Both the position numbers and the translations under genes were made by a program. A stretch of 64,000 nucleotides of DNA from DATARH01 sp050246595 (GTDB lineage: Bacteria; Pseudomonadota; Alphaproteobacteria; ATCC43930; CGMCC-115725), in contig JBFWVT010000021.1 of the NCBI GenBank assembly GCA_050246595.1, positions 1-64,000 on the forward strand. Direction: 5' to 3'. Positions within the stretch are counted from its first letter, which is position 1. Every line of letters starts with the position of its first letter. The notes below the pieces were generated by a model. The model made no database searches. It saw only the letters and a list, made by a program, of their open reading frames with translations, and was not told the origin of the DNA. Shown piece after piece: positions 10,323 to 19,277 of this stretch.

Positions 10323-11264
10323 ATGTCCGTCCTGATCCTCGGCGGCACCGGGTTTATCGGCCGCCGTCTCGTCCCGCTGCTGGCGCAACGCGGCGAGGAA
10401 GTCGTCTGCATGGACATCAACCCGCAGACCGCGAATTTTTCCGATCACGGCAAGCAGGTCCGCGTGATCCGCGGCGATGTCAGCCAGTTCGACGACGTGA
10501 TGAACGCGATGCATGTCGCAAAACCGTCGCGCGTCATCAACCTCGCCTACTGGCTCGGCAGCGAGCACCCGCCGCGGGTCGCGTTCAAGCTCAATATCCT
10601 CGGCATGGACAATTGCTTCGAGGCGGCGCGTCTCGCCGGTTGCAACCGCGTCGCCTACGCCAGCTCATTGGCGGTGTCGGGCGAGCAGAAATTCTACGGC
10701 GACCGGCTCGTCACCGAGGACGATTTCCGCCACGGTCATGTGCAATACGCGATGCACAAGATCTTCAACGAATGGCAGGCGCAGGATTACCGCGAAAAGC
10801 ACGGGATGGAGATCACCGCGATCCGTCCGGCCAACGTGACCGGCCCGGACAAGATCGTCGGCTCGGTCGATCACGTTTTCTGCATCACCAACCCGGCGCG
10901 CGGCAAGCCGGTCAGCTTCCCATACAAGGACGCGATGCGCTGCCCGGTCCATGTCGATGAAATCGCGGAAATCTTTGCCCGAGTCATCATGAAGGACAAA
11001 CCGGAGCACATGACCTACAACACCGGCGGCCAGGCGATCAGCCTCGGCGAGTTGGCCGATATCGTGCGCGAATACCTGCCCGACGCGCAGATCAGTTTCG
11101 AGAAGGAGACCGGCGGCAAGGAATTGTCGGGCAATTATATGATCGACAATACGCGGCTCGTACAGGAATTCGGCGTCCAATACCGCCCCTATCGCGAGCG
11201 CGTGTTGCAGATCATCAACGACATCCGCCGCGAGGAAGGCTTGTCGCCGATCGGCACGCGATAA
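10323..11264 (+). CDS. NAD-dependent epimerase/dehydratase (extended SDR)
   Basis: This 313-residue extended short-chain dehydrogenase has the nucleotide-binding LILGGTGFIGRRLV at the N-terminus, a catalytic YAMHK (YxxxK) with an upstream Ser in VAYASSLAVSG, and RPANVTGPD in the substrate domain. Members act on nucleotide sugars or related small molecules; the exact substrate cannot be read. ATG at 10323 follows GGGGAG. Divergent from the HMG-CoA lyase with 132 bp between them. Confidence 0.85.
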   Translation: MSVLILGGTGFIGRRLVPLLAQRGEEVVCMDINPQTANFSDHGKQVRVIRGDVSQFDDVMNAMHVAKPSRVINLAYWLGSEHPPRVAFKLNILGMDNCFEAARLAGCNRVAYASSLAVSGEQKFYGDRLVTEDDFRHGHVQYAMHKIFNEWQAQDYREKHGMEITAIRPANVTGPDKIVGSVDHVFCITNPARGKPVSFPYKDAMRCPVHVDEIAEIFARVIMKDKPEHMTYNTGGQAISLGELADIVREYLPDAQISFEKETGGKELSGNYMIDNTRLVQEFGVQYRPYRERVLQIINDIRREEGLSPIGTR

Positions 11265-11275
11265 GCATCGAACTC

Positions 11276-11320
11276 CCTCTCCCCCCATTAGGGGAGAGGG
11301 AGCTGGGGTGAGGGGAGATT
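11276..11320. repeat. GC-rich REP-like palindrome
   Basis: CCCTCTCCCC and GGGGAGAGGG form a stem, followed by AGCTGGGGTGAGGGG. It belongs to the same loose family of C/G-rich palindromes seen near 23010, 31275, 40060, 42160, 47250, 47345, 62260 and 62360. The rest of the gap to 11553 shows no further gene. Confidence 0.6.
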
Positions 11321-11553
11321 AACGGGGTAGCGGTAGAGTGCATAGATGGGTTGAGCAGAGGCCCTCCTCCCGCAGCCGTCTCGCGATGAGCTTCGCTGCG
11401 CTCAATTATCCGACACACTGGGCCGCTACAGCGCCGGACCGCCGGCCAGGCCAACGCAGCTATCGGTAGTTGTGGAAACCGCCTCTAAATCCAGCAACTT
11501 CCGCATGTTTACACGAAAGTGCCGGACATTTCATGTCAGCTCCGCCACGACAG

Positions 11554-12402
11554 TCAACGGAGTCTGGCCATGAGAAATCCGAACATCGCGACGCCGAGTA
11601 ATAGGATCGAAGATGGTTCCGGAATATGTCGCGCTTTCAACTCGAATTCCCATTTCTGGATACCGCCGAAAAACGTTTCACAGCACGTAGCTAAAAGTCG
11701 ATTCTCTATTAGCTTATCAGTATGATCAAGGGGATGAAGTGCTTTATCAAGTTCACCATTGCCAGTGAAATCTTTCTTAACGTGTGAAAACGGGAAAGAA
11801 ACACTCGCATCGACGTCGAGCGGTCCCCCTTCATTTCCATCTTTGGCGTGTTCGTTACCTTTAGGTTTCCGAACATGCTTGACCACCCCGTCTGCGTCGA
11901 GCTGACAGTTTTCAAAACCACCACACGCTTCGAACGTGAACGTTAAGTCGTAAGTCCATGCATCTACGAATCCCGAACCGTCAAAGAACTGAGCCGTACC
12001 TTTGATTTGCGCCGCAAAATCATCTTCGAACTCCGTGACGGCGAGAGGTTGTTTTAATAAAAAATCGAAAGTTGTATCCGTTGCGGTTATGGTTATCGAC
12101 GGAGACGCTGTGTCAGTAGAATAGAGAGGCGTATCGTTGAAATTATCCTTCTTCGCGCCGTCTCCAAAAATCCCTACCAATGTATTAGTAAGCCCGACAA
12201 GCTCGCCGGCGAGTGTAACCCCTCCCACAACCAGCTGAATAGGCATGGCATAAACAGACGATGCCGCCGCACAGGTCATCACTCCAATCACTCCAAGGCG
12301 AATCGCTTCTCTGCGTAAGGAGTAACTGGAGAATAGCATCAGGCGCGCGCACCTATCGCCAAACATGGAGCCAAAATTCGGTATTTGGAACGACGTAAGC
12401 AT
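11554..12402 (-). CDS. PEP-CTERM sorting-domain protein, AT-rich
   Basis: This 282-residue exported protein has an N-terminal signal region (hydrophobic stretch ending at SSVYAMP). The C-terminus is a PEP-CTERM anchor: IPEPSS, a hydrophobic segment, then MARLR. Such tails are processed by exosortase and target proteins to the surface or matrix. The middle resembles no family I recognise. Codon and base use are clearly more AT-rich than the surroundings, which suggests recent transfer. An internal ATG at 12339 could be the true start, placed closer to the signal helix. No exosortase gene lies in the window. Confidence 0.72.
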   Translation of the reverse strand: MLTSFQIPNFGSMFGDRCARLMLFSSYSLRREAIRLGVIGVMTCAAASSVYAMPIQLVVGGVTLAGELVGLTNTLVGIFGDGAKKDNFNDTPLYSTDTASPSITITATDTTFDFLLKQPLAVTEFEDDFAAQIKGTAQFFDGSGFVDAWTYDLTFTFEACGGFENCQLDADGVVKHVRKPKGNEHAKDGNEGGPLDVDASVSFPFSHVKKDFTGNGELDKALHPLDHTDKLIENRLLATCCETFFGGIQKWEFELKARHIPEPSSILLLGVAMFGFLMARLR

Positions 12403-12570
12403 CTCTCTGACTTCCCTATTGCGGTAGTTTTCTTATCGCATTTCAATACTCGCAGCTCGTACCCGGATGTCAGTGCCAGATGAACTCTGACCCAGCTCTG
12501 GCATTATCGCAGATGCGGTGTGTACAACGGGCCGAACAACGCGAATCCACCGTCTCGGAGTCGTATCGCG

Positions 12571-12595
12571 ATGGGTTTCATTGCGCTCAGCCCAT
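12571..12595. repeat. Dispersed hairpin element, copy 1
   Basis: ATGGGTT and AGCCCAT arms lie around a short loop. The element supplies the last codons and stop of the gene at 12587-13732 (ends Met-Gly-stop). Related copies are at 29459-29483 and 30522-30546. Confidence 0.55.
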
Positions 12596-13732
12596 TTCGC
12601 GTCCTGTCAGCTTGTAACCGAAACCCATCAAGCCCGCGAGACCCGCGAGCAATAGTACCCAGGTCGGCGGCTCGGGCACGACGCTGATGTCGGTGACGAG
12701 AACCATGCACGCTCCCTTGTAGATGCCGCTTGCGATGCAATCGTTGGCATCGAGCGTGACCATTTCGTAATGCAGTTCGCCGATCGGGACGGGCAGGTTC
12801 GCATCGTTCGGATACGGTTCGCGGATATCGACGGGAAGGTAGGTGCCGGCCTCGTCGGCGTTGCGCTTGTCCGGATCGGCAAACCACAGCGTCCGGTCGG
12901 TCGAGTTCTTGCAGTCGGCAACGCCCGCGCCGGTGGTGGCGTGAAAACTCGGCGCCCACCACGGTTCCGCCTCCCCCGGAGGGACAACCCCGCCGGGATA
13001 CTCCCACCGCACCGTCACGTCCTGGCTCTTGCACAACTCGACCCGGTACGCATCGAACAGCGAAGCAAACTGCCCCGAGACATCCGTCTCCGGCAGCAGG
13101 TCGCCGGCGGCGTCCGCGTCCTGCTTCATGACCTTGCCGCTGTCGAGCGTGTATTGCGAGATCGTCAGATGGCGGCTCTTCGCGCCGGCGGCGGCCTCGT
13201 TTTCAAGGTCGCGGACATATTTCGGTATCGGGACCGGAGCGTTGCCCTCCAGGCCGAACACCTCGATGGCCATGTCCTCGATCGCATAGACCATCTGTTC
13301 CTGCCAGGTCTTGCCGGCGCCGTCCGGGCGGGTGAACAGACCGTTCCAGTCATAGCGTTTTTCGAGGAAGTAGAACGAATTGACAAAGGCGGTGATGCAG
13401 CACCAGCCGCCCCCATCCTCCCACCAGTCCGGCGTCATGGCATAGCTCGGGATCTGGTTGTTCGGCGGCTGCGGCGCGGCGTTGCCGAAATCCACATCGG
13501 CATCGTTCGGCACGTTGACGGTGGGACCGGCCTTCTGGTGCTGGTAGAAATCGGGCAGAAAGGGTTTGAAAAAGGGCAGCGCCTGCGCCGGATACGCCGC
13601 CAGCCCCCAGCAGAACAGACAGAAAACCCAGACCGGGACCCGGTGGCTTGCAGCAAGCCCGGCTCTGTCGGCACCTCCCCGAAAGGCGAGGAGCATGCCC
13701 GTCTCCGATCGAACATCCCTGCGTTTCGACAT
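12587..13732 (-). CDS. PEP-CTERM protein with C39/papain-like features
   Basis: This 381-residue protein has a signal peptide (hydrophobic VPVWVFCLFCWGLAAY ending AQA) and a C-terminal PEP-CTERM anchor (VVPEPPTW, hydrophobic helix, KLTGREMG). The body shows GGGWCCITAFVNSFYFLE near residue 115 and FHATTGAGVADC followed by LWFADPD near residue 265. That Cys-helix and His...DPD arrangement is reminiscent of C39/papain-like peptidases, so it may be a surface cysteine peptidase or a catalytically dead relative. The peptidase reading is inference; the anchor is clear. A strong GGGGAGG site precedes the ATG. Confidence 0.72.
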   Translation of the reverse strand: MSKRRDVRSETGMLLAFRGGADRAGLAASHRVPVWVFCLFCWGLAAYPAQALPFFKPFLPDFYQHQKAGPTVNVPNDADVDFGNAAPQPPNNQIPSYAMTPDWWEDGGGWCCITAFVNSFYFLEKRYDWNGLFTRPDGAGKTWQEQMVYAIEDMAIEVFGLEGNAPVPIPKYVRDLENEAAAGAKSRHLTISQYTLDSGKVMKQDADAAGDLLPETDVSGQFASLFDAYRVELCKSQDVTVRWEYPGGVVPPGEAEPWWAPSFHATTGAGVADCKNSTDRTLWFADPDKRNADEAGTYLPVDIREPYPNDANLPVPIGELHYEMVTLDANDCIASGIYKGACMVLVTDISVVPEPPTWVLLLAGLAGLMGFGYKLTGREMG

Positions 13733-13904
13733 CTGTCAGCCTCCCCGGTTTCTTGGGGGACGGTTTTCCGTCCCGGTGATCGGCAGGGTCCGATTTCTGA
13801 TGCTTTTCGGTAAATGATATAGCCTTTGGACGATCTTGACAATAGCGCTCACCTCTACCGCGAGCGGCTGCGCTTCCGGGCCATCCTTGCCGGACTTGTC
13901 TAGT

Positions 13905-14100
13905 CGTGTCCTCGGCGTCCCCGCCGCCGACGCAAAAATCGCCGCATTTGTCTGTCATGCTGCGCACTCGGGGAGGGAAAGACGGTATGACAATCCGGGG
14001 CGGCGGTTTCGCGAAATTCCCTGCGGGAGCGCTCCCATTTCCTGCTCGCGCGTTCCCCGTTCCCTGTTCCGGGCCGCGGGAATTGCCGCGCAAGCCCTTC
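13905..14100. repeat. Dispersed intergenic repeat, copy A (minus orientation)
   Basis: Read on the minus strand, this segment has GGCCCGGAACAGGGAA, then GCGAGCAGGAA, and about 100 nt later GCGGCGATTTTTGCGT. The same blocks in the same order occur at 27825-27985, and the last block again near 28592. The gap 13733-14180 contains this element and no convincing gene. A CCCTGC/GCAGGG inverted repeat also sits at 14145-14163. Confidence 0.65.
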
Positions 14101-14180
14101 GTCCTTAAAGCGGAATCGGCGCCGGCGGGCGGCGGACCGCAAAAATTCCCTGCCAGCAGGGAATTCGCGGCCCGCGGCCC

Positions 14181-15536
14181 CTACCGCCCGGTCCGCGGCG
14201 CGCCCAGCAGATCGAGCGCGGCGTTGAGCTGGGCGTCCTGGGCCGTGCCGAGCACCTTCGGGTTGATCGGGCGGTCCTCGTCGGCGATGCGGCGGCGCGG
14301 CGCGGTCGGCCCCCCATTCGCATTCGGAGCCAGGGCGCCGGCCGCCTTCAGCGCCCCCGACAGATCGCTCTCGTAGGTGATCATCGCGTTCGCGACCTGC
14401 GCCTCCTTCGGCACGGTCACGACCCGGTCCGGCGTTATGCCCTGCCCCTGGATCGAGTTGCCGGACGGCGTGTAGTACAGCGCCGTCGTCAACCGCAGCG
14501 CGCCGTTGCCCTGGATCGGGATGATGCTCTGCACCGATCCCTTGCCGAAGCTGCGGGTGCCGAGGATCGTCGCGCGCCGATTGTCCTGCAATGCCCCGGC
14601 CACGATCTCCGCCGCCGAGGCCGAAGCGCCGTTGATCAGCACGATCATCGGCGTCCCGCGGAGCTGGTCGCCGTTCGGCATCGCTTCGAACACCCGGTTT
14701 TCGTCCGGGCGGCGCCCGCGCGTCGAGACAATCGTCCCGGAATCGAGAAAACCGGCGGCAACCTCGACCGAGGAATCGAGCAGCCCGCCGGCATCGTTGC
14801 GCAGATCGAGCACGAGCCCGGCCAGCCTTCCGCCGGCCTGTTGCCGCAATCGCGCCAGCGCCGCGCGCAGCGCCGCCGGCGTGTTCTCGTTGAAGGTCGT
14901 GATGCGGATATAGGGGGTACGGCCGGGCTTCAGCGCCGATTTGACCGAGTCGACATGGATTACGGCGCGCGTGATCGGCACGTCAAATGACGGCCGGTTG
15001 GCCCGCGCGATCGTCAGCACAACCGGGGTTCCGGGGCTGCCGCGCAGCCGCCGCACGACCTCCGAGACATCCAATCCGATGATCGGTTCGCCATTCGCCT
15101 TGACGATCCGGTCGCCGGGTTCGACGCCGGCCGCCGCCGCCGGGGTGCCCTCGATCGCGGCGATCACCTGCGGCACGCCGTTCTCGACCGATATCTCGAT
15201 GCCGACCCCGCCAAACGCGCCCGAGGTCGTCGCCAGCAGCTCCTGGTACTCGCGTTCGTCCATGTAATCGGAATGCGGATCGAGCCGGGTCATCATCCCC
15301 TTCAGCGCATTGTCGACAAGCTTTTCGGATCGGACCGGCACGACATAGTTCTTTTCGATCTGCTGCATCGCCCGGTTGATCAGGGCAAGGTCGCCGGCGG
15401 CTTGGGGACTGCCCGGCACCGTGCCGCAGCCGGCCGTCGTCAGCGCGAGACACAGAACAACCGTGAGGCCGAGCGGCTTGACCGCGGAAAGGCGGTCGGC
15501 GCGCCGCCGCTGCGTGCAACCGTCCGGCGCGATCAT
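14181..15536 (-). CDS. ctpA: C-terminal processing peptidase, S41 family
   Basis: This 451-residue periplasmic peptidase starts with a lipoprotein-type signal (LALTTAGC). A PDZ domain follows (GGVGIEISVENGVPQVIAAI and the GDRIVKANGE block), then the S41 catalytic core. INGASASAAEIVAGAL holds the nucleophile Ser, and GTRSFGKGSVQ holds the general-base Lys. CtpA enzymes trim C-termini of periplasmic proteins and murein hydrolases. The ATG at 15536 overlaps the maiA stop by four bases, which fixes the start. Confidence 0.92.
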   Translation of the reverse strand: MIAPDGCTQRRRADRLSAVKPLGLTVVLCLALTTAGCGTVPGSPQAAGDLALINRAMQQIEKNYVVPVRSEKLVDNALKGMMTRLDPHSDYMDEREYQELLATTSGAFGGVGIEISVENGVPQVIAAIEGTPAAAAGVEPGDRIVKANGEPIIGLDVSEVVRRLRGSPGTPVVLTIARANRPSFDVPITRAVIHVDSVKSALKPGRTPYIRITTFNENTPAALRAALARLRQQAGGRLAGLVLDLRNDAGGLLDSSVEVAAGFLDSGTIVSTRGRRPDENRVFEAMPNGDQLRGTPMIVLINGASASAAEIVAGALQDNRRATILGTRSFGKGSVQSIIPIQGNGALRLTTALYYTPSGNSIQGQGITPDRVVTVPKEAQVANAMITYESDLSGALKAAGALAPNANGGPTAPRRRIADEDRPINPKVLGTAQDAQLNAALDLLGAPRTGR

Positions 15537-16174
15537 GGTTCGAAATCGGGTTGCCGCTCCGGGCGCGCGGCGGTGAAGGTGTCGAGCGTCATGCAAGCCT
15601 CGAAAATCCTTGTGATTGTCGGGTAGGACGCGAGATCGAGCCGGTAGCGTTCGGCGTTGACGACCTGCGGCACCAGCGCGATATCCGCCAGCCCCGGCGC
15701 GTCGCCATGGCAGAACCGGCCGGTGCGGCTGTCGGCCGCCAGCAATGCCTCGATCGCGCTGAAGCCTTCCGCGATCCAGTGGTTGTACCAGGCCGCAAGC
15801 GCCGCCTCGTCCTGCCCGAGCGTGCGGTGCAGATAGCGTAAGATGCGCAGATTATTGAGCGGATGGATGTCGCAGGCGACGATCGCGGCCAACGCGCGCA
15901 CCCGCGCCCGGCCGGCGGCATCGCGCGGCAGCAGCGGCGGCTCGGGGTATGTCTCGTCGAGATACTCGATGATCGGCAGCGACTGGATCAGCACCCGCCC
16001 GTTGTCGTCCAGCGCCGGTACAAGGCCCTGCGGGTTGACACCGAGGAATTTGGGGCGGCGCTGGTCCCCCCGCCGCAAATGTACGGGGACGCTTTCATAA
16101 GCGAGCCTTTTCAGGTTCAGCGCGATGCGCACGCGGAACGCGGCGGAAGAGCGGAAATAGCCGTGGAGCTTCAT
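15533..16174 (-). CDS. maiA: Maleylacetoacetate isomerase (zeta-class GST)
   Basis: This 213-residue glutathione-S-transferase-fold enzyme converts maleylacetoacetate to fumarylacetoacetate in tyrosine/homogentisate catabolism. The zeta signature SSAAFRVRIALNLK lies at the N-terminus, with NPQGLVPALDD and QSLPIIEYLDETYP in the thioredoxin domain. The C-terminal domain ends with the usual LVPQVVNAERYRLDLASYP segment. It is coupled to ctpA downstream. The upstream frame extension to 16258 has no support. No other homogentisate-pathway gene is adjacent. Confidence 0.92.
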   Translation of the reverse strand: MKLHGYFRSSAAFRVRIALNLKRLAYESVPVHLRRGDQRRPKFLGVNPQGLVPALDDNGRVLIQSLPIIEYLDETYPEPPLLPRDAAGRARVRALAAIVACDIHPLNNLRILRYLHRTLGQDEAALAAWYNHWIAEGFSAIEALLAADSRTGRFCHGDAPGLADIALVPQVVNAERYRLDLASYPTITRIFEACMTLDTFTAARPERQPDFEP

Positions 16175-16335
16175 GCGAAGACCTGTCGACGAGGCGGCGT
16201 TGCATAAGGTTATCCGCTCGTCCGGGGGGCGGGGAAGCCCGCCGCTTAACGGCACCACGCCGGATCAGCGTCTTGCATCGCTCGCCAATTTGCGCAGCCT
16301 TGTCCCCCGGCAGAGGAGAGCGCGGAGGCAGGTAC

Positions 16336-17274
16336 ATGGCGGCGTTTCCAAAAACGGGATGGGGACTGGGCCTATGGACCGCGGCGCTGCTGATAGCGCT
16401 GCTCGGCGGCGGCCCGGTGACGCATGCGCAGCAGAACACGGCCGAAGAGGCGGCGCGCCGGCAAGCGGCATTGGCCGCACTGCCGCAGGATGCCGCACGC
16501 CGGGTCTTCGGGCTGGCCGCGACCCCGGCGCCGGGGCCGGGACAGCCGATCGGCTCTTATTCCAAAGGCTGTCTGGCCGGCGGGGTCGAGATGCCGGCCG
16601 ATGGCCCGAACTGGCAGGTGATGCGCCCGTCGCGCAACCGTGCCTGGGGTCATCCGGCGCTGATCGCATTTCTGCAGCGGCTGGCTTCCGCCGGCGAAGC
16701 GGCCGGATGGCGCGGTCTGCTGGTGGGCGACCTGGCGCAGCCGCGCGGCGGGCCGATGTTGACCGGGCATGCTTCGCACCAGCTCGGCATCGAGGCCGAT
16801 ATCTGGCTGACCCCGATGCCGGACCGGCGTCTGACCCCGGAGGAACGCAATGAAATATCGGCGACCAATGTCGTCGCCGAAAACGGCCAGGATATCGATC
16901 CGGCCGTGTGGCGGCCCGAGCACCGCAAGCTGCTCGAACGGGCGGCGCGCGATCCCGCCGTGGACCGCATGTTTGTCAATCCGGCGATCAAGCGCGCGCT
17001 GTGCCGCGAAGCCACCGGCGACCGGCAGTGGCTGCGCCGCATCCGGCCCTGGTACGGGCACAATTACCATTTCCACGTCCGCCTGGCCTGCCCTACCGGC
17101 GCAGCGCAGTGCCGCAGCCAGGCGCCACTGCCGCCCGGCGACGGCTGCGGCGCCGACCTCGCCTGGTGGTTCACCCCGGAAGCCAGGGCTCCTCAACCGA
17201 TCCAGCCGACCCGACCGCTGCTGGTCTCGGAAATGCCGCAGGCCTGCACCGCCCTTGTTATGCCGGCCCGCTAG
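16336..17274 (+). CDS. mepA: Penicillin-insensitive murein endopeptidase
   Basis: This 312-residue LAS metallopeptidase cuts D-Ala-meso-diaminopimelate cross-links in peptidoglycan in the periplasm. It has a signal peptide (residues about 1-30, ending THAQ). The zinc ligands are in GHASHQLGIEADIW and YGHNYHFHVRL, and CLAGG, CRE, CPTGAAQC and GCGADLAWW include the conserved cysteines and the C-terminal Trp pair. The ATG at 16336 follows GGAGG at good spacing. Confidence 0.93.
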   Translation: MAAFPKTGWGLGLWTAALLIALLGGGPVTHAQQNTAEEAARRQAALAALPQDAARRVFGLAATPAPGPGQPIGSYSKGCLAGGVEMPADGPNWQVMRPSRNRAWGHPALIAFLQRLASAGEAAGWRGLLVGDLAQPRGGPMLTGHASHQLGIEADIWLTPMPDRRLTPEERNEISATNVVAENGQDIDPAVWRPEHRKLLERAARDPAVDRMFVNPAIKRALCREATGDRQWLRRIRPWYGHNYHFHVRLACPTGAAQCRSQAPLPPGDGCGADLAWWFTPEARAPQPIQPTRPLLVSEMPQACTALVMPAR

Positions 17275-17501
17275 ACGGTCCCGCTTTTCGAGGTTCATCC
17301 CTTCCAGAGGAAAGCTAGGGGTGTAAGGCCCCGGCGTCCCGCCGTCCGGGCAGCGCGGTTTTGCCTGGCTTGGCCCAATAGCGGGGGTGTGACCCTCCCG
17401 CGGAGAGTTGCCCAGTGCGCCCGAAATGAGCGATAGCTTCTCAGGACACGAGCCGCCGAAGACGCTTTCAGCGGCTTGGAGTTACAAAAGGGAGGAGCTT
17501 T

Positions 17502-19106
17502 ATGAAGCCATTCGGACAGGGCCTCGCGATCGCGGGCCTGTCGCTGTTCGCGCTGATAGTCGCCGGTCCGGCCATCGCGCAAAAATCCGGCGGCGTGCTC
17601 GAGGTTCAGCATTTCGACAGCCCGGCGAGCATGTCGATCCACGAGGAATCGACGCGCGCGACGCTGCAACCGATGATGGCGGTGTTCAACAACCTGGTCA
17701 TGTACGACCACAACGTCAAACAGAACCGCCTGGACACGATCGTGCCCGATCTTGCCACGAGCTGGAGTTGGAGCGAGGACGGCAAGGAGCTGACCTTCAA
17801 GCTGCGCGAGGGCGTCAAGTGGCATGACGGCAAGCCGTTCACCTCGGCCGATGTCAAATGCACCTGGGACCTGCTGATGGCGAAGGGGCAAGACAAGCTG
17901 CGGGTCAATCCGCGCAAATCCTGGTATCAGAACGTCGAGGCCGTGAAACCGAACGGCAACTTCGAAATCGCTTTCCAGCTGAAGCAGCCGCAACCGGCGC
18001 TGCTCGCGCTGCTCGCCTCGGGCTGGTCGCCGATCTATCCGTGCCACGTCCCGGCGCGCGAGATGCGCCAGCATCCAATCGGTACCGGACCGTACAAATT
18101 TGTCGAATTCAAGCCGAACCAATACATCAAGGTCACCAAGAACCCCGATTATTGGAAAAAGGGCCGACCCTATCTCGACGGCATCGATTTCACGATCATG
18201 CGCGAGAGAGGACCCCGCAATTTGGCCTTTTTCGCCGGCGGTTACGATGTCGGCTCGGTATTCGGCGTGACCCCGCCTGAGCTCGCGGACTTCAAGGCGC
18301 AGGCGCCGAACGCGATCTGCGAACGAACCTCGGTCAATGTGCCGCGCACGATGCTGATCAACACCCACAAACCTCCATTCGACAATCCCGAACTGCGCAG
18401 GGCGATGACCTTGGCGATCGACCGCGACGCGTTCTCGACGATCATCAACGGCGGCGAGAAGAATGTCGGCGCGCTGATGCTACCGCCGCCAAGCGGTGTC
18501 TGGGGCATGCCGGAAGATAAGCTGAGAACGCTGCCGGGCTACAATCCCGATGTCGAGAAGAACCGCGCCGAAGCCCGCGCAATCCTAAAAAAGCTGGGCT
18601 ACGGGCCGGACAACCCGCTGCGCACAACGATCGCGACGCGCAACATTCCGTCCTGGCGCGATCCGGCGGTGCTCTTGAATGCGCATCTGAAGGAGATTGG
18701 AATTGAGACCGAGATCGAGATCATCGATACGTCTCAGTGGTATCCGAAGATCAACCGCAAGGACTTCACAATCGGCGCGGCGCCGATCGAGGCGGGCGTC
18801 GATGATCCGGACCAGATGTTTTACGAGAACTTCTACAGCGGGGCATTGCGCAATTATTCGGGCATCAGCGATCCCGAACTCGACAAGCTGATCGACAAGC
18901 AGTCGATGGGAACGAATCCCGAGAAGCGCATGCAGATCGTGTGGGAGATCGAACGCAAGCTGGCCGAGGCGGCGGTGCGTCCGGTGCTGTTCTTCCCGGT
19001 CGGTTACAGCTGCTTTCAGCCCTGGGTCAAGAACCTGAATATCATGGCCAACAGCATCTACAACGGCTGGCGCATGGAAGACGTCTGGCTCGACAAGAAG
19101 AGCTGA
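17502..19106 (+). CDS. ABC transporter substrate-binding protein, family 5 (copy 1)
   Basis: This 534-residue periplasmic binding protein of the dipeptide/oligopeptide family has a cleavable signal (ends AIAQKSGG). The family cores are TFKLREGVKWHDGKPFTSADV, HPIGTGPYKFVEFK, NPELRRAMTLAIDRDAF and the C-terminal WRMEDVWLDKK. It captures the ligand for the permease/ATPase genes downstream; the actual ligand is unknown. ATG follows GGGAGGAGC. The next gene is a close paralogue, so this operon has two binding proteins. The 227 bp upstream probably hold the promoter; I could not assign boxes with confidence. Confidence 0.92.
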   Translation: MKPFGQGLAIAGLSLFALIVAGPAIAQKSGGVLEVQHFDSPASMSIHEESTRATLQPMMAVFNNLVMYDHNVKQNRLDTIVPDLATSWSWSEDGKELTFKLREGVKWHDGKPFTSADVKCTWDLLMAKGQDKLRVNPRKSWYQNVEAVKPNGNFEIAFQLKQPQPALLALLASGWSPIYPCHVPAREMRQHPIGTGPYKFVEFKPNQYIKVTKNPDYWKKGRPYLDGIDFTIMRERGPRNLAFFAGGYDVGSVFGVTPPELADFKAQAPNAICERTSVNVPRTMLINTHKPPFDNPELRRAMTLAIDRDAFSTIINGGEKNVGALMLPPPSGVWGMPEDKLRTLPGYNPDVEKNRAEARAILKKLGYGPDNPLRTTIATRNIPSWRDPAVLLNAHLKEIGIETEIEIIDTSQWYPKINRKDFTIGAAPIEAGVDDPDQMFYENFYSGALRNYSGISDPELDKLIDKQSMGTNPEKRMQIVWEIERKLAEAAVRPVLFFPVGYSCFQPWVKNLNIMANSIYNGWRMEDVWLDKKS

Positions 19107-19111
19107 CCGCC

Positions 19112-19158
19112 GCCGGCGCTCGGCGGCAGGCAAGTCGGCTCTGCCGCCGAGAGCCGGC
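19112..19158 (+). other. Long hairpin between tandem binding-protein genes
   Basis: Arms at 19112-19129 and 19141-19158 are complementary over 18 nt with one mismatch, around an 11-nt loop. It starts six bases after the stop of copy 1. Such a hairpin can protect the upstream mRNA from 3' decay or lower read-through, but no T tract follows. Confidence 0.7.
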
Positions 19159-19228
19159 CCGTGTTAGGCTGACGGGCAAGGGCAGCTGGAAACCGGACGA
19201 CAAGTCCGGCGGAAAACAAGGGGGCTGA

Positions 19229-19256
19229 CGCCAGTTCGAGCGTTCTCGAATTGGCG
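19229..19256 (+). other. Hairpin before second binding-protein gene
   Basis: Twelve-nt arms (CGCCAGTTCGAG and CTCGAATTGGCG, one G-T pair) flank a 4-nt loop. It ends about 21 nt before the ATG at 19278, near the ribosome site, so a role in translation or differential expression is possible. Confidence 0.65.
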
Positions 19257-19277
19257 CGATCGAAGGGAGGAGGAACC

